Source of the DNA: Kiloniellaceae bacterium
GTDB lineage: Bacteria; Pseudomonadota; Alphaproteobacteria; Kiloniellales; J153
NCBI GenBank assembly: GCA_021776115.1
Contig: JAJFGN010000056.1
Coordinates: forward strand, 1-61,525
Length of the DNA: 61,525 nucleotides
Direction of reading: 5' to 3'
The notes under the pieces: model-generated
Database searches by the model: none
Seen by the model: the letters and a program-made list of their open reading frames with translations, nothing else
What the model was told of the DNA's origin: nothing
Position numbers and translations under genes: made by a program
In this document: piece by piece, positions 33,036 to 42,220 of the stretch
How the letters are laid out: each line of letters opens with the position of its first letter
Position numbering within the stretch: the first letter of the stretch is position 1

Positions 33036-34174
33036 GTTCGCGCCTCAGAGGATAAAAACTCGGAGCGAATGGCTTCGGTATGCTCTCCGCAAGATGGTGT
33101 CCTCCTTTTCTCCGGTGGCGCGGCATCTTCCCAGCGAAATGGGGATGCTGGAATGGTGAGCCGCTCTCCATCACTTGTGTGGACGGTCTTCACATTCAGG
33201 CCTGGGTGAGACGGTAAATGTTCGACGGAATTGACCTGCCCAAAGGCAATCGACGCCTCGGAAAGCCTCTTTTTCAAGGTCGGCGTATCGATCTGCCCTG
33301 TGATCTCGTTGATCTTGTCGTCCATATAAGCGCGGTTTTTGACCCGGTTGTTGTTCGCGTTTAGGAGCGGGTCCATCGCAAGGTTAGCGGCTTGCAAAAC
33401 ATCTCTACAGAACGTCTCCCATTCCCGTTCGTTCTGGATCGATATCAAGATATTTCCGTCGTCCGAGCAACGGTAGGCGCCATATGGAGCAATTGACGGA
33501 TGGTGTAACCCTTGGCGAACCGGAGCACCTTTTCCATGGAGGTGATGAATAACGGGCACGGTCATCCAGTCGGCCGCCACGTCAAACAGCGAGACTTTCA
33601 ACCCACTGCCCAGACCGGTGGTCCCCCGTTTATAGAGCGCCTCGAGAATTCCAGCATGGGCGGTCACTCCTGTACCAATGTCGCATATGGAAACGCCTAT
33701 TCTGCCGAGCTCTCCCGGTCCTCCGGAGATGCTGATCAACCCACTCTCCGCCTGTACCAGCAAATCGTAGGCCTTCATTCCCTGCAGCTCGCCGCTTTCC
33801 CCATATCCCGATATGTCACAGGTAATTAGTCGAGGATGGTTTTGACGCAAGTAGGCCGATCCGAAACCCGCACGCTCCAACGCGCCCGGTGCGAGGTTTT
33901 GCACAAACACATCGGCTTTCGCGATAAGCGCCTCGAGCAGCAATTTGTCATCGGCCTTCTTGAAGTCGAGAATTACCGATTCCTTGCCTTGATTAATCCA
34001 CGCGAAATAGGAGCTTTCGCCTTTCGCCGCATCGTCATAACCGCGCGCAAAATCCCCCGATGCCCGTTCAATCTTGATCACCCTGGCACCGGAATCGGCG
34101 AGGCGGGACGTACATAAGGGTGCCGCGACTGCCTGCTCGACCGAAACGACGAGAATGCCCTCCAACGTGCCCAC
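33032..34174 (-). CDS. family III (CaiB/BaiF) CoA-transferase, copy 2
   Basis: 380 residues from GTG 34174, overlapping the dehydrogenase stop by one base. N-terminal LVVSVEQAVAAPLCTSRLADSGARVIKIE. The motif KAYDLLVQAESG holds the canonical catalytic Asp, in contrast to copy 1. It probably activates the operon's acid to its CoA ester. Part of a tightly coupled three-gene unit (dehydrogenase, transferase, hydratase). Confidence 0.9.
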   Translation of the reverse strand: MGTLEGILVVSVEQAVAAPLCTSRLADSGARVIKIERASGDFARGYDDAAKGESSYFAWINQGKESVILDFKKADDKLLLEALIAKADVFVQNLAPGALERAGFGSAYLRQNHPRLITCDISGYGESGELQGMKAYDLLVQAESGLISISGGPGELGRIGVSICDIGTGVTAHAGILEALYKRGTTGLGSGLKVSLFDVAADWMTVPVIHHLHGKGAPVRQGLHHPSIAPYGAYRCSDDGNILISIQNEREWETFCRDVLQAANLAMDPLLNANNNRVKNRAYMDDKINEITGQIDTPTLKKRLSEASIAFGQVNSVEHLPSHPGLNVKTVHTSDGERLTIPASPFRWEDAAPPEKRRTPSCGEHTEAIRSEFLSSEART

Positions 34175-35328
34175 TAAAAGCTCCTTGGCATGCCAAGATC
34201 CTTGGTCGCCAGGTGGCTCAGGATCAGGTTTGTCGATATCGGCGCGGTACGGTAAAGCCGTGTTTCCCGGAACTTCCGCTCGATGTGATATTCTTTGGCA
34301 AAGGCGAAGCCGCCAAAAGTCTGCATGGCAATGTCGGCGGCTTTCCAGCTTGCCTCCGCAGCCAGCATCTTTGCCATATTCGCCTCGCTGCCACAGGGTT
34401 GCTCAGCGTCAAATAGCTTTGCCGCGTGCTCTACCATCAATGCAGCGGCACGCATTTGTGCATAGACTTCAGCCAGCGGGAACTGGATCCCCTGATTGGC
34501 CCCGATGGGCCGGCCAAACACCACGCGTTCGTTGGCATAAGAGGTCGCCTTTTCGATGAAATAGCGCGCATCCCCAATGCATTCAGCCGCAATGAGAATG
34601 CGTTCGGCGTTCATCCCGTCCAGCACTACGCGAAACCCCTGATCGAGCACACCCAACAGATTTTGGGCAGGAATTTTCAGATTGTCGAAGAACAGTTCAC
34701 ATGAATGGTGATTAATCATCGCGTCAATTGGTTGAACCGTCAGGCCGTTGCCAATGGCCTTGTCTAGCTCGACGATAAACGCCGACATGCCCTCGGTTTT
34801 CCGGGCGCTCTCTTCTTTAGGCGTCGTACGCGCCAAGAGGAGCATGAGGTCGGAATGCTCAACCCGACTAATCCAGACTTTTTGGCCGTTGATCCGATAT
34901 TGATCGCCATCACGCGTCGCTGTGGTTTTCAGGTTTGTCGTATCCGTGCCGGTGGTGGGCTCGGTAATCGCAAAGCTTTGCAAGCGTAGGACGCCATTCG
35001 CCACTTGCGGAAGGTATGTTTCTTTTTGCGACTTGGAGCCGTGGCGCAGCACAGCACCCATCACGTACATTTGGGCGTGGCAGGCTCCCGGGTGCCCGCC
35101 GCTGCGGCTGACTTCCTCAAGGATTGCGCAAGCCTCTAAAAGACCGAGCCCCGAGCCACCGTATTCTTCCGGTATCAACGCCGCCAGAAACCCAGCCTTC
35201 GTCAAGGCCTGAACAAATTCGGTTGGATAGGCCTGGGTCTTGTCCAGTGCGAGCCAATAGTTCTCGCTGAATTTTCCACAAAGCTGTGTAACAGCCAACC
35301 GGATAGCCTCTATCTCAGAAGACGGCAT
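34174..35328 (-). CDS. acyl-CoA dehydrogenase
   Basis: 384 residues with the three ACAD domains: an N-terminal helical part, a middle beta domain with FAITEPTTGTDTTNLKTTA and a YRINGQKVWIS strand, and a C-terminal four-helix bundle (VFGRPIGANQGIQFPLAEVYAQMRAAALMVEHAA; TFGGFAFAKEYHIERKFRETRL). It oxidises an acyl-CoA to the 2,3-enoyl-CoA with FAD. With the hydratase and lyase it would suit methylsuccinyl-CoA or a similar branched acyl-CoA, though the specificity is not readable. Confidence 0.92.
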   Translation of the reverse strand: MPSSEIEAIRLAVTQLCGKFSENYWLALDKTQAYPTEFVQALTKAGFLAALIPEEYGGSGLGLLEACAILEEVSRSGGHPGACHAQMYVMGAVLRHGSKSQKETYLPQVANGVLRLQSFAITEPTTGTDTTNLKTTATRDGDQYRINGQKVWISRVEHSDLMLLLARTTPKEESARKTEGMSAFIVELDKAIGNGLTVQPIDAMINHHSCELFFDNLKIPAQNLLGVLDQGFRVVLDGMNAERILIAAECIGDARYFIEKATSYANERVVFGRPIGANQGIQFPLAEVYAQMRAAALMVEHAAKLFDAEQPCGSEANMAKMLAAEASWKAADIAMQTFGGFAFAKEYHIERKFRETRLYRTAPISTNLILSHLATKDLGMPRSF

Positions 35329-35420
35329 AATTTGATCCCGGGCTCATCGTCGCTGGTAGCGTTCACGTAAACTCTACGGCAACCCGACCGTTGTGAAAAA
35401 TTCAAAAATTGCGTATTATC

Positions 35421-35437
35421 GTTCTATTAATTAGAAC
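35421..35437. promoter_or_regulatory. LysR-box candidate between acyl-CoA dehydrogenase and LysR genes
   Basis: GTTCTA-TTAAT-TAGAAC, a perfect 6-bp inverted repeat that ends 26 bp before the LysR start and 92 bp from the dehydrogenase start. The geometry fits a LysR autoregulatory site in a divergent promoter. Confidence 0.6.
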
Positions 35438-35463
35438 AATTTTGTTTGAAAGACCAAGCTTTC

Positions 35464-36354
35464 ATGCGCCCCATCCCGCCTCTCAATTCGATCAAAGCCT
35501 TTGAAGTCGCGGCACGCCTGGGTGGTGTGCGTCTGGCCGCCGAAGAGCTGAATGTCAGCCAATCCGCCGTCAGCCGCCATATCAGCAACCTTGAAATCTA
35601 TCTTGAGACCGAGCTGTTTGAACGTCGGGGCAAACGGATCATCCTGACAGAAACTGGGCGCGAATATCTGCAACAGCTCGAACCCGCCCTGGACACAATC
35701 AGCCGCGCGAGCCAAATCGCTGCACGCCACAAACCGCGCGGATACCTGACGATTTCGGCACCTCCGACCTTTGTCTCCAACTGGATAATGCCGCGCCTGC
35801 ACCGGTTTCTGGCCGAGAAACCAGACCTAAACCTACGGTTCTTGGCACACCTGACTATGCCCGAAGACAACGCGGAGATTGATTGCGGCGTTGAGTACCG
35901 GTTCGAACCGTCACCGCGCCTGCTGTCGCACGTCCTGTTGCCTGATGAAATCGTCGTGCTTGCGGCGCCCTCCTACGTGTCGGCCTACGCCATCCAATCG
36001 CTCAAAGATCTGCGGGGTTGCACTCTGATCGAAACCGAACGTCGTCTGGTTTCCTGGAGTGATGTTCTGAAAGTCTATCCTTGGGCACAAAAACAACGGA
36101 TGATCTCAGTCAGCCTATCGTCTCATGCATTCGAAGCCGCACGTCATGGTCTTGGCGTTGCTTTGGCCAACCGTCACAACGCTATGAACCTGATTTTAAC
36201 CGGAGAGCTCACGATTCCCTTTGTAGTGGATGCCGTCGAAATTCCCCCGGTGCCGCGATATTTTTTTAGCGTGACCGAACAGAAGGCGCATGACGCGAAT
36301 GTGCGGGCCTTTGGCGACTGGTTGCATCGTGAAATCGCGACGACCAAGAGGTAA
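35464..36354 (+). CDS. LysR-family regulator (GcvA-like)
   Basis: 296 residues from ATG 35464 (a TTG at 35446 is the alternative). N-terminal winged HTH (PPLNSIKAFEVAARLGGVRLAAEELNVSQSAVSRHISNLE) and a periplasmic-binding-like effector domain. The opening PPLNSLxAFExAAR is typical of the GcvA subgroup. Divergent from the dehydrogenase-transferase-hydratase operon and almost certainly its regulator. Convergent with the next LysR gene. Confidence 0.92.
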   Translation: MRPIPPLNSIKAFEVAARLGGVRLAAEELNVSQSAVSRHISNLEIYLETELFERRGKRIILTETGREYLQQLEPALDTISRASQIAARHKPRGYLTISAPPTFVSNWIMPRLHRFLAEKPDLNLRFLAHLTMPEDNAEIDCGVEYRFEPSPRLLSHVLLPDEIVVLAAPSYVSAYAIQSLKDLRGCTLIETERRLVSWSDVLKVYPWAQKQRMISVSLSSHAFEAARHGLGVALANRHNAMNLILTGELTIPFVVDAVEIPPVPRYFFSVTEQKAHDANVRAFGDWLHREIATTKR

Positions 36355-36371
36355 GGCGGCAGTGCATAAGC

Positions 36372-37241
36372 CTAGAGGTTCTCGATCACCGCGCGTTGTG
36401 TTTTGATATAGCGCACGAAGAAATCGAGAAAGGTTCGGATGCGCCGGACTCGCCGCAAATCAGAGCGAACCAAAAGCCAGATATCACGGCGGCTAACAAC
36501 TTGATTGGGCGTTATCCTTTTCAGGCTCGGATCCTTTTCACCTATAAAGCAGGGCAATATGGTGGCGCCAACGCCCAGCCTTGTAGCCTCTAGCAGCGAG
36601 GATACCGAATCGACCCGCAACCGGCACATCTGGTCCGGTATGTCGGGAGCCAATGCCGGCCAGCTTGGGGTATCCGATCCATCATCCCAGTTCAACCAGA
36701 CCATCTCCTCCAACCTGTCCTTGTGAGCCTCCAGATAGCTTGGGCTGGCATACGACGCGAAAGTCGCTGTTGCTAGCTTGCGGCCGTAGAGGTCCTCCAT
36801 CGGATTGTTGGTCGCCAAAAGCGCGACATCCCCTTCAAGATGTTTCTTATCCAGTTCTTGGGTTCTGACTCTCAGATTGATATCTGGATTTTGCCGTAGG
36901 AATTCGGACGTAACGGACAGCAGAAGGTGATTTGACAGAATGTCGGTCGTCACGACGTGAACCGTGCCACCGCTTTCGCTGCTGTGCGCCGTCACCCTGC
37001 GATCGATTTCCTCGACTTCCCGCTCCAGGCGCAGCGCGCCCTCGAAAATTTCCTGGCCGGATAGGCTGAGCGTGCCTCTCTTTGCCGTGCCAACAAAAAG
37101 GCTTTGCCCGACTTTATCTTCGAATGCCTGCAACCGTCGCGAGATCGTGCTTTGGTCAAGACCAAGACTTCGCGCGCCAGCAGTGATCGATCCATTGCGG
37201 GCCACGGCGAGAAAGATTCGGATATCATCCCAATTTTTCAT
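36372..37241 (-). CDS. LysR-family regulator
   Basis: 289 residues, HTH at about 1-60 (WDDIRIFLAVARNGSITAGARSLGLDQSTISRRLQAFED), then an effector-binding domain with family landmarks (LEATRLGVGATILPCFIGE). Divergent from the DUF1330/hydrolase pair across a 101-bp AT-rich spacer, so those two genes are the likely targets. Related to the subgroup that begins NWDDLRxFLAVAR. Confidence 0.92.
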   Translation of the reverse strand: MKNWDDIRIFLAVARNGSITAGARSLGLDQSTISRRLQAFEDKVGQSLFVGTAKRGTLSLSGQEIFEGALRLEREVEEIDRRVTAHSSESGGTVHVVTTDILSNHLLLSVTSEFLRQNPDINLRVRTQELDKKHLEGDVALLATNNPMEDLYGRKLATATFASYASPSYLEAHKDRLEEMVWLNWDDGSDTPSWPALAPDIPDQMCRLRVDSVSSLLEATRLGVGATILPCFIGEKDPSLKRITPNQVVSRRDIWLLVRSDLRRVRRIRTFLDFFVRYIKTQRAVIENL

Positions 37242-37342
37242 CCATGCAAAATAACATGGAATATATGAAAATCTACTTATTTACAGGAAATTTGCATTTA
37301 TGAAAGAATCCTCGTCTCCGCTTCAGATACAGGAAATCAGTC

Positions 37343-37630
37343 ATGCCCGCATATTTCGTTGCGCGATTTACGGTCAAGGACGGTAGCGCATTAGGCGCTT
37401 ACTCAAAAGCTGCCGCACCGATCATCGCTTCCTTCGGGGGCGAGCTATTGTTCAAGTGCAACGCCGCCGAAACCCTGGCCGGAGAGCCCCCGCATTCGGG
37501 CATCGCCGTGTTTCAGTTCCCGGACCGGAACACGCTGAACGATTTTTACGGCTCGGATGCCTATCAGGCACTGACTGAAGCGCGTCAGGCTGGCGCCGAC
37601 ATGATTCTGTCCGGCCACTTCACAGCTTGA
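37343..37630 (+). CDS. DUF1330 domain protein
   Basis: 95 residues, a dimeric alpha/beta-barrel (ferredoxin-like) fold: MPAYFVARFTVKDGSALGAYSKAA, IVxF-type strand GIAVFQFPDRNTLNDFYGSDAYQAL. No defined reaction is known for most members; some are small monooxygenase-like enzymes. It is 37 bp upstream of the hydrolase and probably acts in the same pathway. Confidence 0.88.
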   Translation: MPAYFVARFTVKDGSALGAYSKAAAPIIASFGGELLFKCNAAETLAGEPPHSGIAVFQFPDRNTLNDFYGSDAYQALTEARQAGADMILSGHFTA

Positions 37631-37667
37631 TTCCGCAGGCTAACCAAACAGCTAAAGGGAGATAGAC

Positions 37668-38429
37668 ATGACAATCGGATACAAAACCAATGGGAATGGC
37701 CCGCAAAAAGTGCTGTTTTTGCACGGCTGGCTCAGCGACTACACGGTCTATAACGAGATCATCCCGTTTTTTGACGGCGATCTCTACACCTCTGTCTTCG
37801 CGGATTACCGTGGCTACGGCCTATCGTCCCACATGGATGGAGACTACTCCATCGACGAAATCGCCAAGGACGTTCTCGATCTTGTCCAGAAACTCGGCTG
37901 GGACAAATTTCACATCATTGGGCACTCGATGGGCGGCATGGTGATGCAAAAAGTTGCCTGCCTGAATGAAGACCTTCTGATCTCTTGTATCGCCGTCACC
38001 CCGGTTCCTGCGTCGGGCCTTCCGCTTGATGCAGACACTGCTGCCTTTTTCAAACAGTCGGCGGAAGACGATGATGTGCTGGTTGGACTGTTTGATGCAC
38101 TCACAGGCAAACAGTACTCAACAACCTTCAACAAGCTTATGGCGGCCCGCGCGCGGCCCGTGCTCTCGAAAGAGGCCATGCTGGGTTATTTCAACGCCTG
38201 GAGCAGCACGGATTTCAGCGCCGATGTCGCGAACTTGAACACGAAAATTCTGGTCATCGCCGGCGAGCATGACGGCGGCGTCGGTCCGGCGTTCCTATCC
38301 GATACTTATTTGAAGCACCTGAAAAACGTGGAGATGAAAGTGATCAATGGTGCGGGTCACTACCCAATGCAAGAAACGCCCGTCCGCCTCTTTACACTCA
38401 TCGAAGAGCATCTCAAGCAGTACGCCTGA
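37668..38429 (+). CDS. alpha/beta hydrolase
   Basis: 253 residues. Oxyanion segment FLHGWLSDYTVYN, nucleophile elbow GHSMGG (Ser near 85), acid Asp in IAGEHDGGVG and His in GAGHYPMQETP form a full Ser-Asp-His triad. Good RBS (AAGGGAGA). Typical of soluble esterases or C-C hydrolases; the substrate is unknown. Confidence 0.92.
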   Translation: MTIGYKTNGNGPQKVLFLHGWLSDYTVYNEIIPFFDGDLYTSVFADYRGYGLSSHMDGDYSIDEIAKDVLDLVQKLGWDKFHIIGHSMGGMVMQKVACLNEDLLISCIAVTPVPASGLPLDADTAAFFKQSAEDDDVLVGLFDALTGKQYSTTFNKLMAARARPVLSKEAMLGYFNAWSSTDFSADVANLNTKILVIAGEHDGGVGPAFLSDTYLKHLKNVEMKVINGAGHYPMQETPVRLFTLIEEHLKQYA

Positions 38430-38456
38430 CTTTTTAGATGGTGGGCGGCCATTTTC

Positions 38457-38492
38457 CGCGAGCGCGGCACCCCTCAGGGAGTCGCGCTCGCG
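38457..38492. terminator. hairpin between convergent genes
   Basis: CGCGAGCGCG (38457-38466) and CGCGCTCGCG (38483-38492), a 10-bp perfect stem between the hydrolase (plus) and alcohol dehydrogenase (minus) stops. No run of T on either side, so it is a weak or rho-assisted bidirectional terminator. Confidence 0.5.
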
Positions 38493-38516
38493 TTCCTTAC
38501 AGGAGGCGACGGCTGT

Positions 38517-39569
38517 TCACATCAGGAACACGCCCTTCCCGCTCGTCTGTTGATCGCACAGCCGATATGCCTCTTCAGCTTGGTCGAGTCTCCAGGTGTC
38601 CGTGAATATCTGATCGACGGGTATGTTGCGGTCGGCGATGAAGCGCGCACACTCCATCAGACCCACGATTGAAAACGTCCACGAGCCGATTAACGTGACT
38701 TGTTTGCGCAGCAGGTCGCCGCTCACGTCCAGCGTGACGTCGCCACCTTCTCCAACGAAACAGACCTTGCCCCACGTGCGCACACATTGAACCGCCTGCC
38801 GGCGCGCCGCCGGCGAGGCAGACGCCTCAAACGAAACGTCGACGCCAAGCCCACGCGTGCACTCCATGATGGCGTCGACGACGTTCTCGGTATCAGCCGC
38901 ATTTATTACGGTGTCGGCGCCCAACTCGCGGGACATCTTCAAGCGATCTTCATTGATATCGAGTGCGATGACCCTTGCGCCCATGCCGACCGCTAGTTGA
39001 GTCGCTGAAAGCCCGACCGGCCCCTGCCCGAATATGGCGATTGTGTGCTGGCCCTGCAGGTTCAGGCGCTGCAGCGCGCCCCATGCCGTGCCGGTCCCGC
39101 AGGAAATGGCCGCACCTGTTGAGAAAGTCAATTCATCGGGCAGCGGGACCAGCGTCCGCGCCGGGCATTTTAGGTAGCGTGTATGCGCGCCGTGGGCGGT
39201 TGCACCGTAAACCTCCGCGCCATCTACGCAAAGTTGCGCCCATCCTGTCGAGCAGTGCGGACAAACGCCGCAACCACGGTAATGGTGCTGCATGACCCGC
39301 ATCCCGACACGCGCCTCCTTGTCGCTCACCCCCGCACCAACGGCGGCAACAATCCCGCAAGGCTCGTGCCCAGCGATCACCGGCTCTTGATTGGCCCGCA
39401 GCCCCAGTGCCGCGGCCCCCGCGCCAGTGGGCGCGCGGTAGTACTTCAGATCGGTTCCACACATTCCGGAAGCCTTGATCTCGATGACAACCTCTCCCGG
39501 ACCGGGAGTTGGATCCGGAAATTCCTGCAACGTCAGACTTCGATCGCCCAAGAATACGATACCCTTCAT
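38517..39569 (-). CDS. zinc-dependent alcohol/polyol dehydrogenase (MDR family)
   Basis: 350 residues from ATG 39569 with AAGGAGG. Catalytic zinc ligands Cys37 (GMCGTD) and His68-Glu69 (GHEP), structural zinc Cys100, Cys103, Cys106 and Cys114, and the NAD motif FGQGPVGLS are present. It resembles sorbitol/threonine dehydrogenase-type enzymes. Last gene of the sugar-type ABC operon, probably oxidising the imported polyol or sugar alcohol. Confidence 0.92.
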   Translation of the reverse strand: MKGIVFLGDRSLTLQEFPDPTPGPGEVVIEIKASGMCGTDLKYYRAPTGAGAAALGLRANQEPVIAGHEPCGIVAAVGAGVSDKEARVGMRVMQHHYRGCGVCPHCSTGWAQLCVDGAEVYGATAHGAHTRYLKCPARTLVPLPDELTFSTGAAISCGTGTAWGALQRLNLQGQHTIAIFGQGPVGLSATQLAVGMGARVIALDINEDRLKMSRELGADTVINAADTENVVDAIMECTRGLGVDVSFEASASPAARRQAVQCVRTWGKVCFVGEGGDVTLDVSGDLLRKQVTLIGSWTFSIVGLMECARFIADRNIPVDQIFTDTWRLDQAEEAYRLCDQQTSGKGVFLM

Positions 39570-39606
39570 TTCGGTTCCTCCTTGTTCCGCCCCAATGTGA
39601 AAGATC

Positions 39607-41103
39607 TCAATGGATAGCCGAGTACATGATCTTCTCTTCGGTCGCCTCGGCAGCGGAAAACTCCTCCACGACCTTTCCCGTCCGAAAGACAAGGATCCGG
39701 TCGGACAGGGACATGATTTCCGGCAGGTACGACGAAATAACCACAACGGGCTTTCCTTGATCGGCAAGCGTATTGATGAGCTTGTGAATTTCTTCGATCG
39801 CACCGACGTCGACCCCGCGCGTTGGTTCGTCGAATATGATTAATTCGGGATCTTGAATTAGTGACTTGGCTATGACGACTTTTTGCTGATTACCGCCAGA
39901 CAGCTCAACCGCCCTCACCTCGGTATTGATCGTTCGTATGTTCAAACGCTTCGCCCAAGTCTGACCAACTTGATCGGCCTCCTTTTTGGAAACCAGTTTT
40001 CGCTTCCCGCGCAACTTCGCGAGAAGACCAAGGTAGATATTTTCCGCTATCGACTTTGTTTCGAAGAAGCCCTCAAGCTTACGATCCTCGGTGATGTAAG
40101 CGATGCCGCCTCGTATAGCAGGCGCCGGCACCACATAGCTCACCGGCCGGTCATTCAGCAGTACGTCTCCGCCATGCCGGAAGTCTCTCTTCATGACGCC
40201 CGCCACGATCTTAAATGTCTCAGTACGACCGGATCCGACCAGACCGAAAATGCCCGTGACCTGTCCGGCGAACACGGACAGGGCACAGCTCTTCACCTGA
40301 CTACCCATGCGCAGGTTGCGCACAGTGAGTACCTTTTTGCCCGCCGGACGCGTGACACTCTTGCGCTGCCCATAGATGGTCTGAGACAGATCGCGGCCCA
40401 CCATGGCCTTGACGACGCGCGCTCGATCGAAGTTGCTGTTTTTGTCAGTGACGATGTGCTTGCCGTCGCGAAGCACCGTAATCCGATCCGAAATCAATAG
40501 TGCTTCCTCGAGCGCGTGCGAAATGAAGATGATTGAGACACCGCGCTCCTTCAGCGCACGAACGAGGTTGAAGAAGTGCAGTTTCTCCTCAGGTGTGAGA
40601 GATGCGGTCGGTTCGTCGAAGATGATCACCTTGGCACTGTTCTTCACCGCCCTCGCGATTTCGATCATCTGCTTCTTCGCGGCTCCGAGAAGGCTCACGA
40701 CCGTGACCGGGTCGACGTCGAATTGCAGGGATTGGAAGAATTGCTGCGCCTCGATATTGATGCGCCTGATCCTATTGAAGGCGTTCTCCTGCCCGAGGAA
40801 GAGATTCTGTGCAGCCGTCATTGTCGGCACCAGGCTATTTTCCTGGAACACCATCGCTATGCCCAGGTTGCGCGCTTCGACGGGCGTCTGCGGACTGATC
40901 TCGGCCCCGTCAAGCAGCATCTTACCGCCGTTGAGCGTCACCACACCTGCCATCACCTTGGTGAGGGTGGACTTTCCTGCCCCGTTCTCACCGACAATCG
41001 AATGGATCTCGCCTCGTTCCAGCGTGAAGTTAATATCCTCGATTGCCGGCACACCAGCGTACTTCTTGGTGGCATCGTGAAGTTCAAGTATATTGTCTGC
41101 CAT
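39607..41103 (-). CDS. sugar-type ABC transporter ATP-binding protein with two nucleotide domains (RbsA/MglA family)
   Basis: 498 residues from ATG 41103. Domain 1 has Walker A GENGAGKST and Walker B VIIFDEPTASLT; domain 2 begins near 255 with a degenerate Walker A (GLVGSGRTE), a signature LSGGNQQKV and LIIFDEPTRGVD. One intact and one degenerate site is usual in this family. Partners are the two permeases and binding protein of the same operon. Confidence 0.95.
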   Translation of the reverse strand: MADNILELHDATKKYAGVPAIEDINFTLERGEIHSIVGENGAGKSTLTKVMAGVVTLNGGKMLLDGAEISPQTPVEARNLGIAMVFQENSLVPTMTAAQNLFLGQENAFNRIRRINIEAQQFFQSLQFDVDPVTVVSLLGAAKKQMIEIARAVKNSAKVIIFDEPTASLTPEEKLHFFNLVRALKERGVSIIFISHALEEALLISDRITVLRDGKHIVTDKNSNFDRARVVKAMVGRDLSQTIYGQRKSVTRPAGKKVLTVRNLRMGSQVKSCALSVFAGQVTGIFGLVGSGRTETFKIVAGVMKRDFRHGGDVLLNDRPVSYVVPAPAIRGGIAYITEDRKLEGFFETKSIAENIYLGLLAKLRGKRKLVSKKEADQVGQTWAKRLNIRTINTEVRAVELSGGNQQKVVIAKSLIQDPELIIFDEPTRGVDVGAIEEIHKLINTLADQGKPVVVISSYLPEIMSLSDRILVFRTGKVVEEFSAAEATEEKIMYSAIH

Positions 41104-41116
41104 TGAAAAATTTCCC

Positions 41117-42220
41117 TTACGCTGCGCTGATCGGCAACTGCAATATCCGACGCGGCCCTTTTGCAAGTACGTAAAGGGCGCCCTGACATTCAATCGCGGC
41201 GACGACGCCATGATTCTTCCCGTCAAGTCGGCTTTGAAATGAATCAATGGGCATGCCGTGTTCATCCAACCGAATCACCAGCCCGTAGGATCGGGGGGGG
41301 GCATAGGGTTTCAGGACACCTCTCATCTTGACCCCTGCACCCTGCAGCGGCTCTAGAAAATCATCCCCTGAACTGAGTGCGGGTGCGATCCAATAGCGCG
41401 GGTCTACTTCCGCGACCATTCGTTTTCTGAAAGCATTTTCGCGCAACACGAATTCAACCAGTTGCGTTCTTCCGGCAAAGGCCGCTAACCAAAACCCGCC
41501 GCCAGGGGCTCTAGTCACCCGACATGGATAACCCGGCAGCCAATCCACGACGATCTCGCCTTGGGCAGACGGGGCAAGCCCATCCTGGACGGGCGGGCTG
41601 CTACGCAACAGGCGATGCTTCCACGTTTCCGAGACCCAGACTGATTTCTCGGACTCGCAACATCCGAATGCATAGTGCAAACCGTTCCTTATCTCCCGGC
41701 TGTCGCCAGTGGATGGATCGAGCTCAATCAAACGCCCGGAATGCGCGCGATCCATCAGGTCGTGACACCAGTCTTCATAAGGATGCACGGATGAACCTTC
41801 TGTCACCAACAGCCGGCCATCCTCCGCGAGCGAAATCGCATTGACCGAAAGCAATGGCCTGTTTTTGACCGTTGACCATTCGTGCCCGTCATGAGGCCCC
41901 CCATAGATCTTCACTTGTCGACCATTCAACGCAATGGCCATACCGCCCGTCGGCATACATGCGAGTGCCGTGATTGTTGCCTCGACCTGCATGACTTCGA
42001 CGGCGACGCCGTGTTCGAATCGCAGCACGCGCCGTCCGTCCGCCGCAAACAACGCTTTTCCGTCGGTAGACAGGTCCTCGGGCGCCTCAAGTGTAGCCAG
42101 AATGTCGGCATCCTCGAGCGCCCGATTCGGCTTAAGGGCTCCATCCAGCGTAGGGATCGCTATTGCCGCCTCGCCGCGGCCGAGAAACTGGTCGCGCCAT
42201 GTCTTCACCGTCTCGATCAT
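41117..42220 (-). CDS. SMP-30/strictosidine-synthase-like beta-propeller protein
   Basis: 367 residues, overlapping the fusion permease by 4 bp. Propeller-like repeats are visible, with the segments NGLHYAFG, VSETWKHRLLR, LPGYPCRV and FRKRM. The same landmarks occur in the C-terminal half of the neighbouring permease fusion, so the two propellers are paralogues. Family members are lactonases or esterases using a metal in the central channel. It could hydrolyse a sugar lactone made by the dehydrogenase. There is no signal peptide. Confidence 0.8.
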   Translation of the reverse strand: MIETVKTWRDQFLGRGEAAIAIPTLDGALKPNRALEDADILATLEAPEDLSTDGKALFAADGRRVLRFEHGVAVEVMQVEATITALACMPTGGMAIALNGRQVKIYGGPHDGHEWSTVKNRPLLSVNAISLAEDGRLLVTEGSSVHPYEDWCHDLMDRAHSGRLIELDPSTGDSREIRNGLHYAFGCCESEKSVWVSETWKHRLLRSSPPVQDGLAPSAQGEIVVDWLPGYPCRVTRAPGGGFWLAAFAGRTQLVEFVLRENAFRKRMVAEVDPRYWIAPALSSGDDFLEPLQGAGVKMRGVLKPYAPPRSYGLVIRLDEHGMPIDSFQSRLDGKNHGVVAAIECQGALYVLAKGPRRILQLPISAA

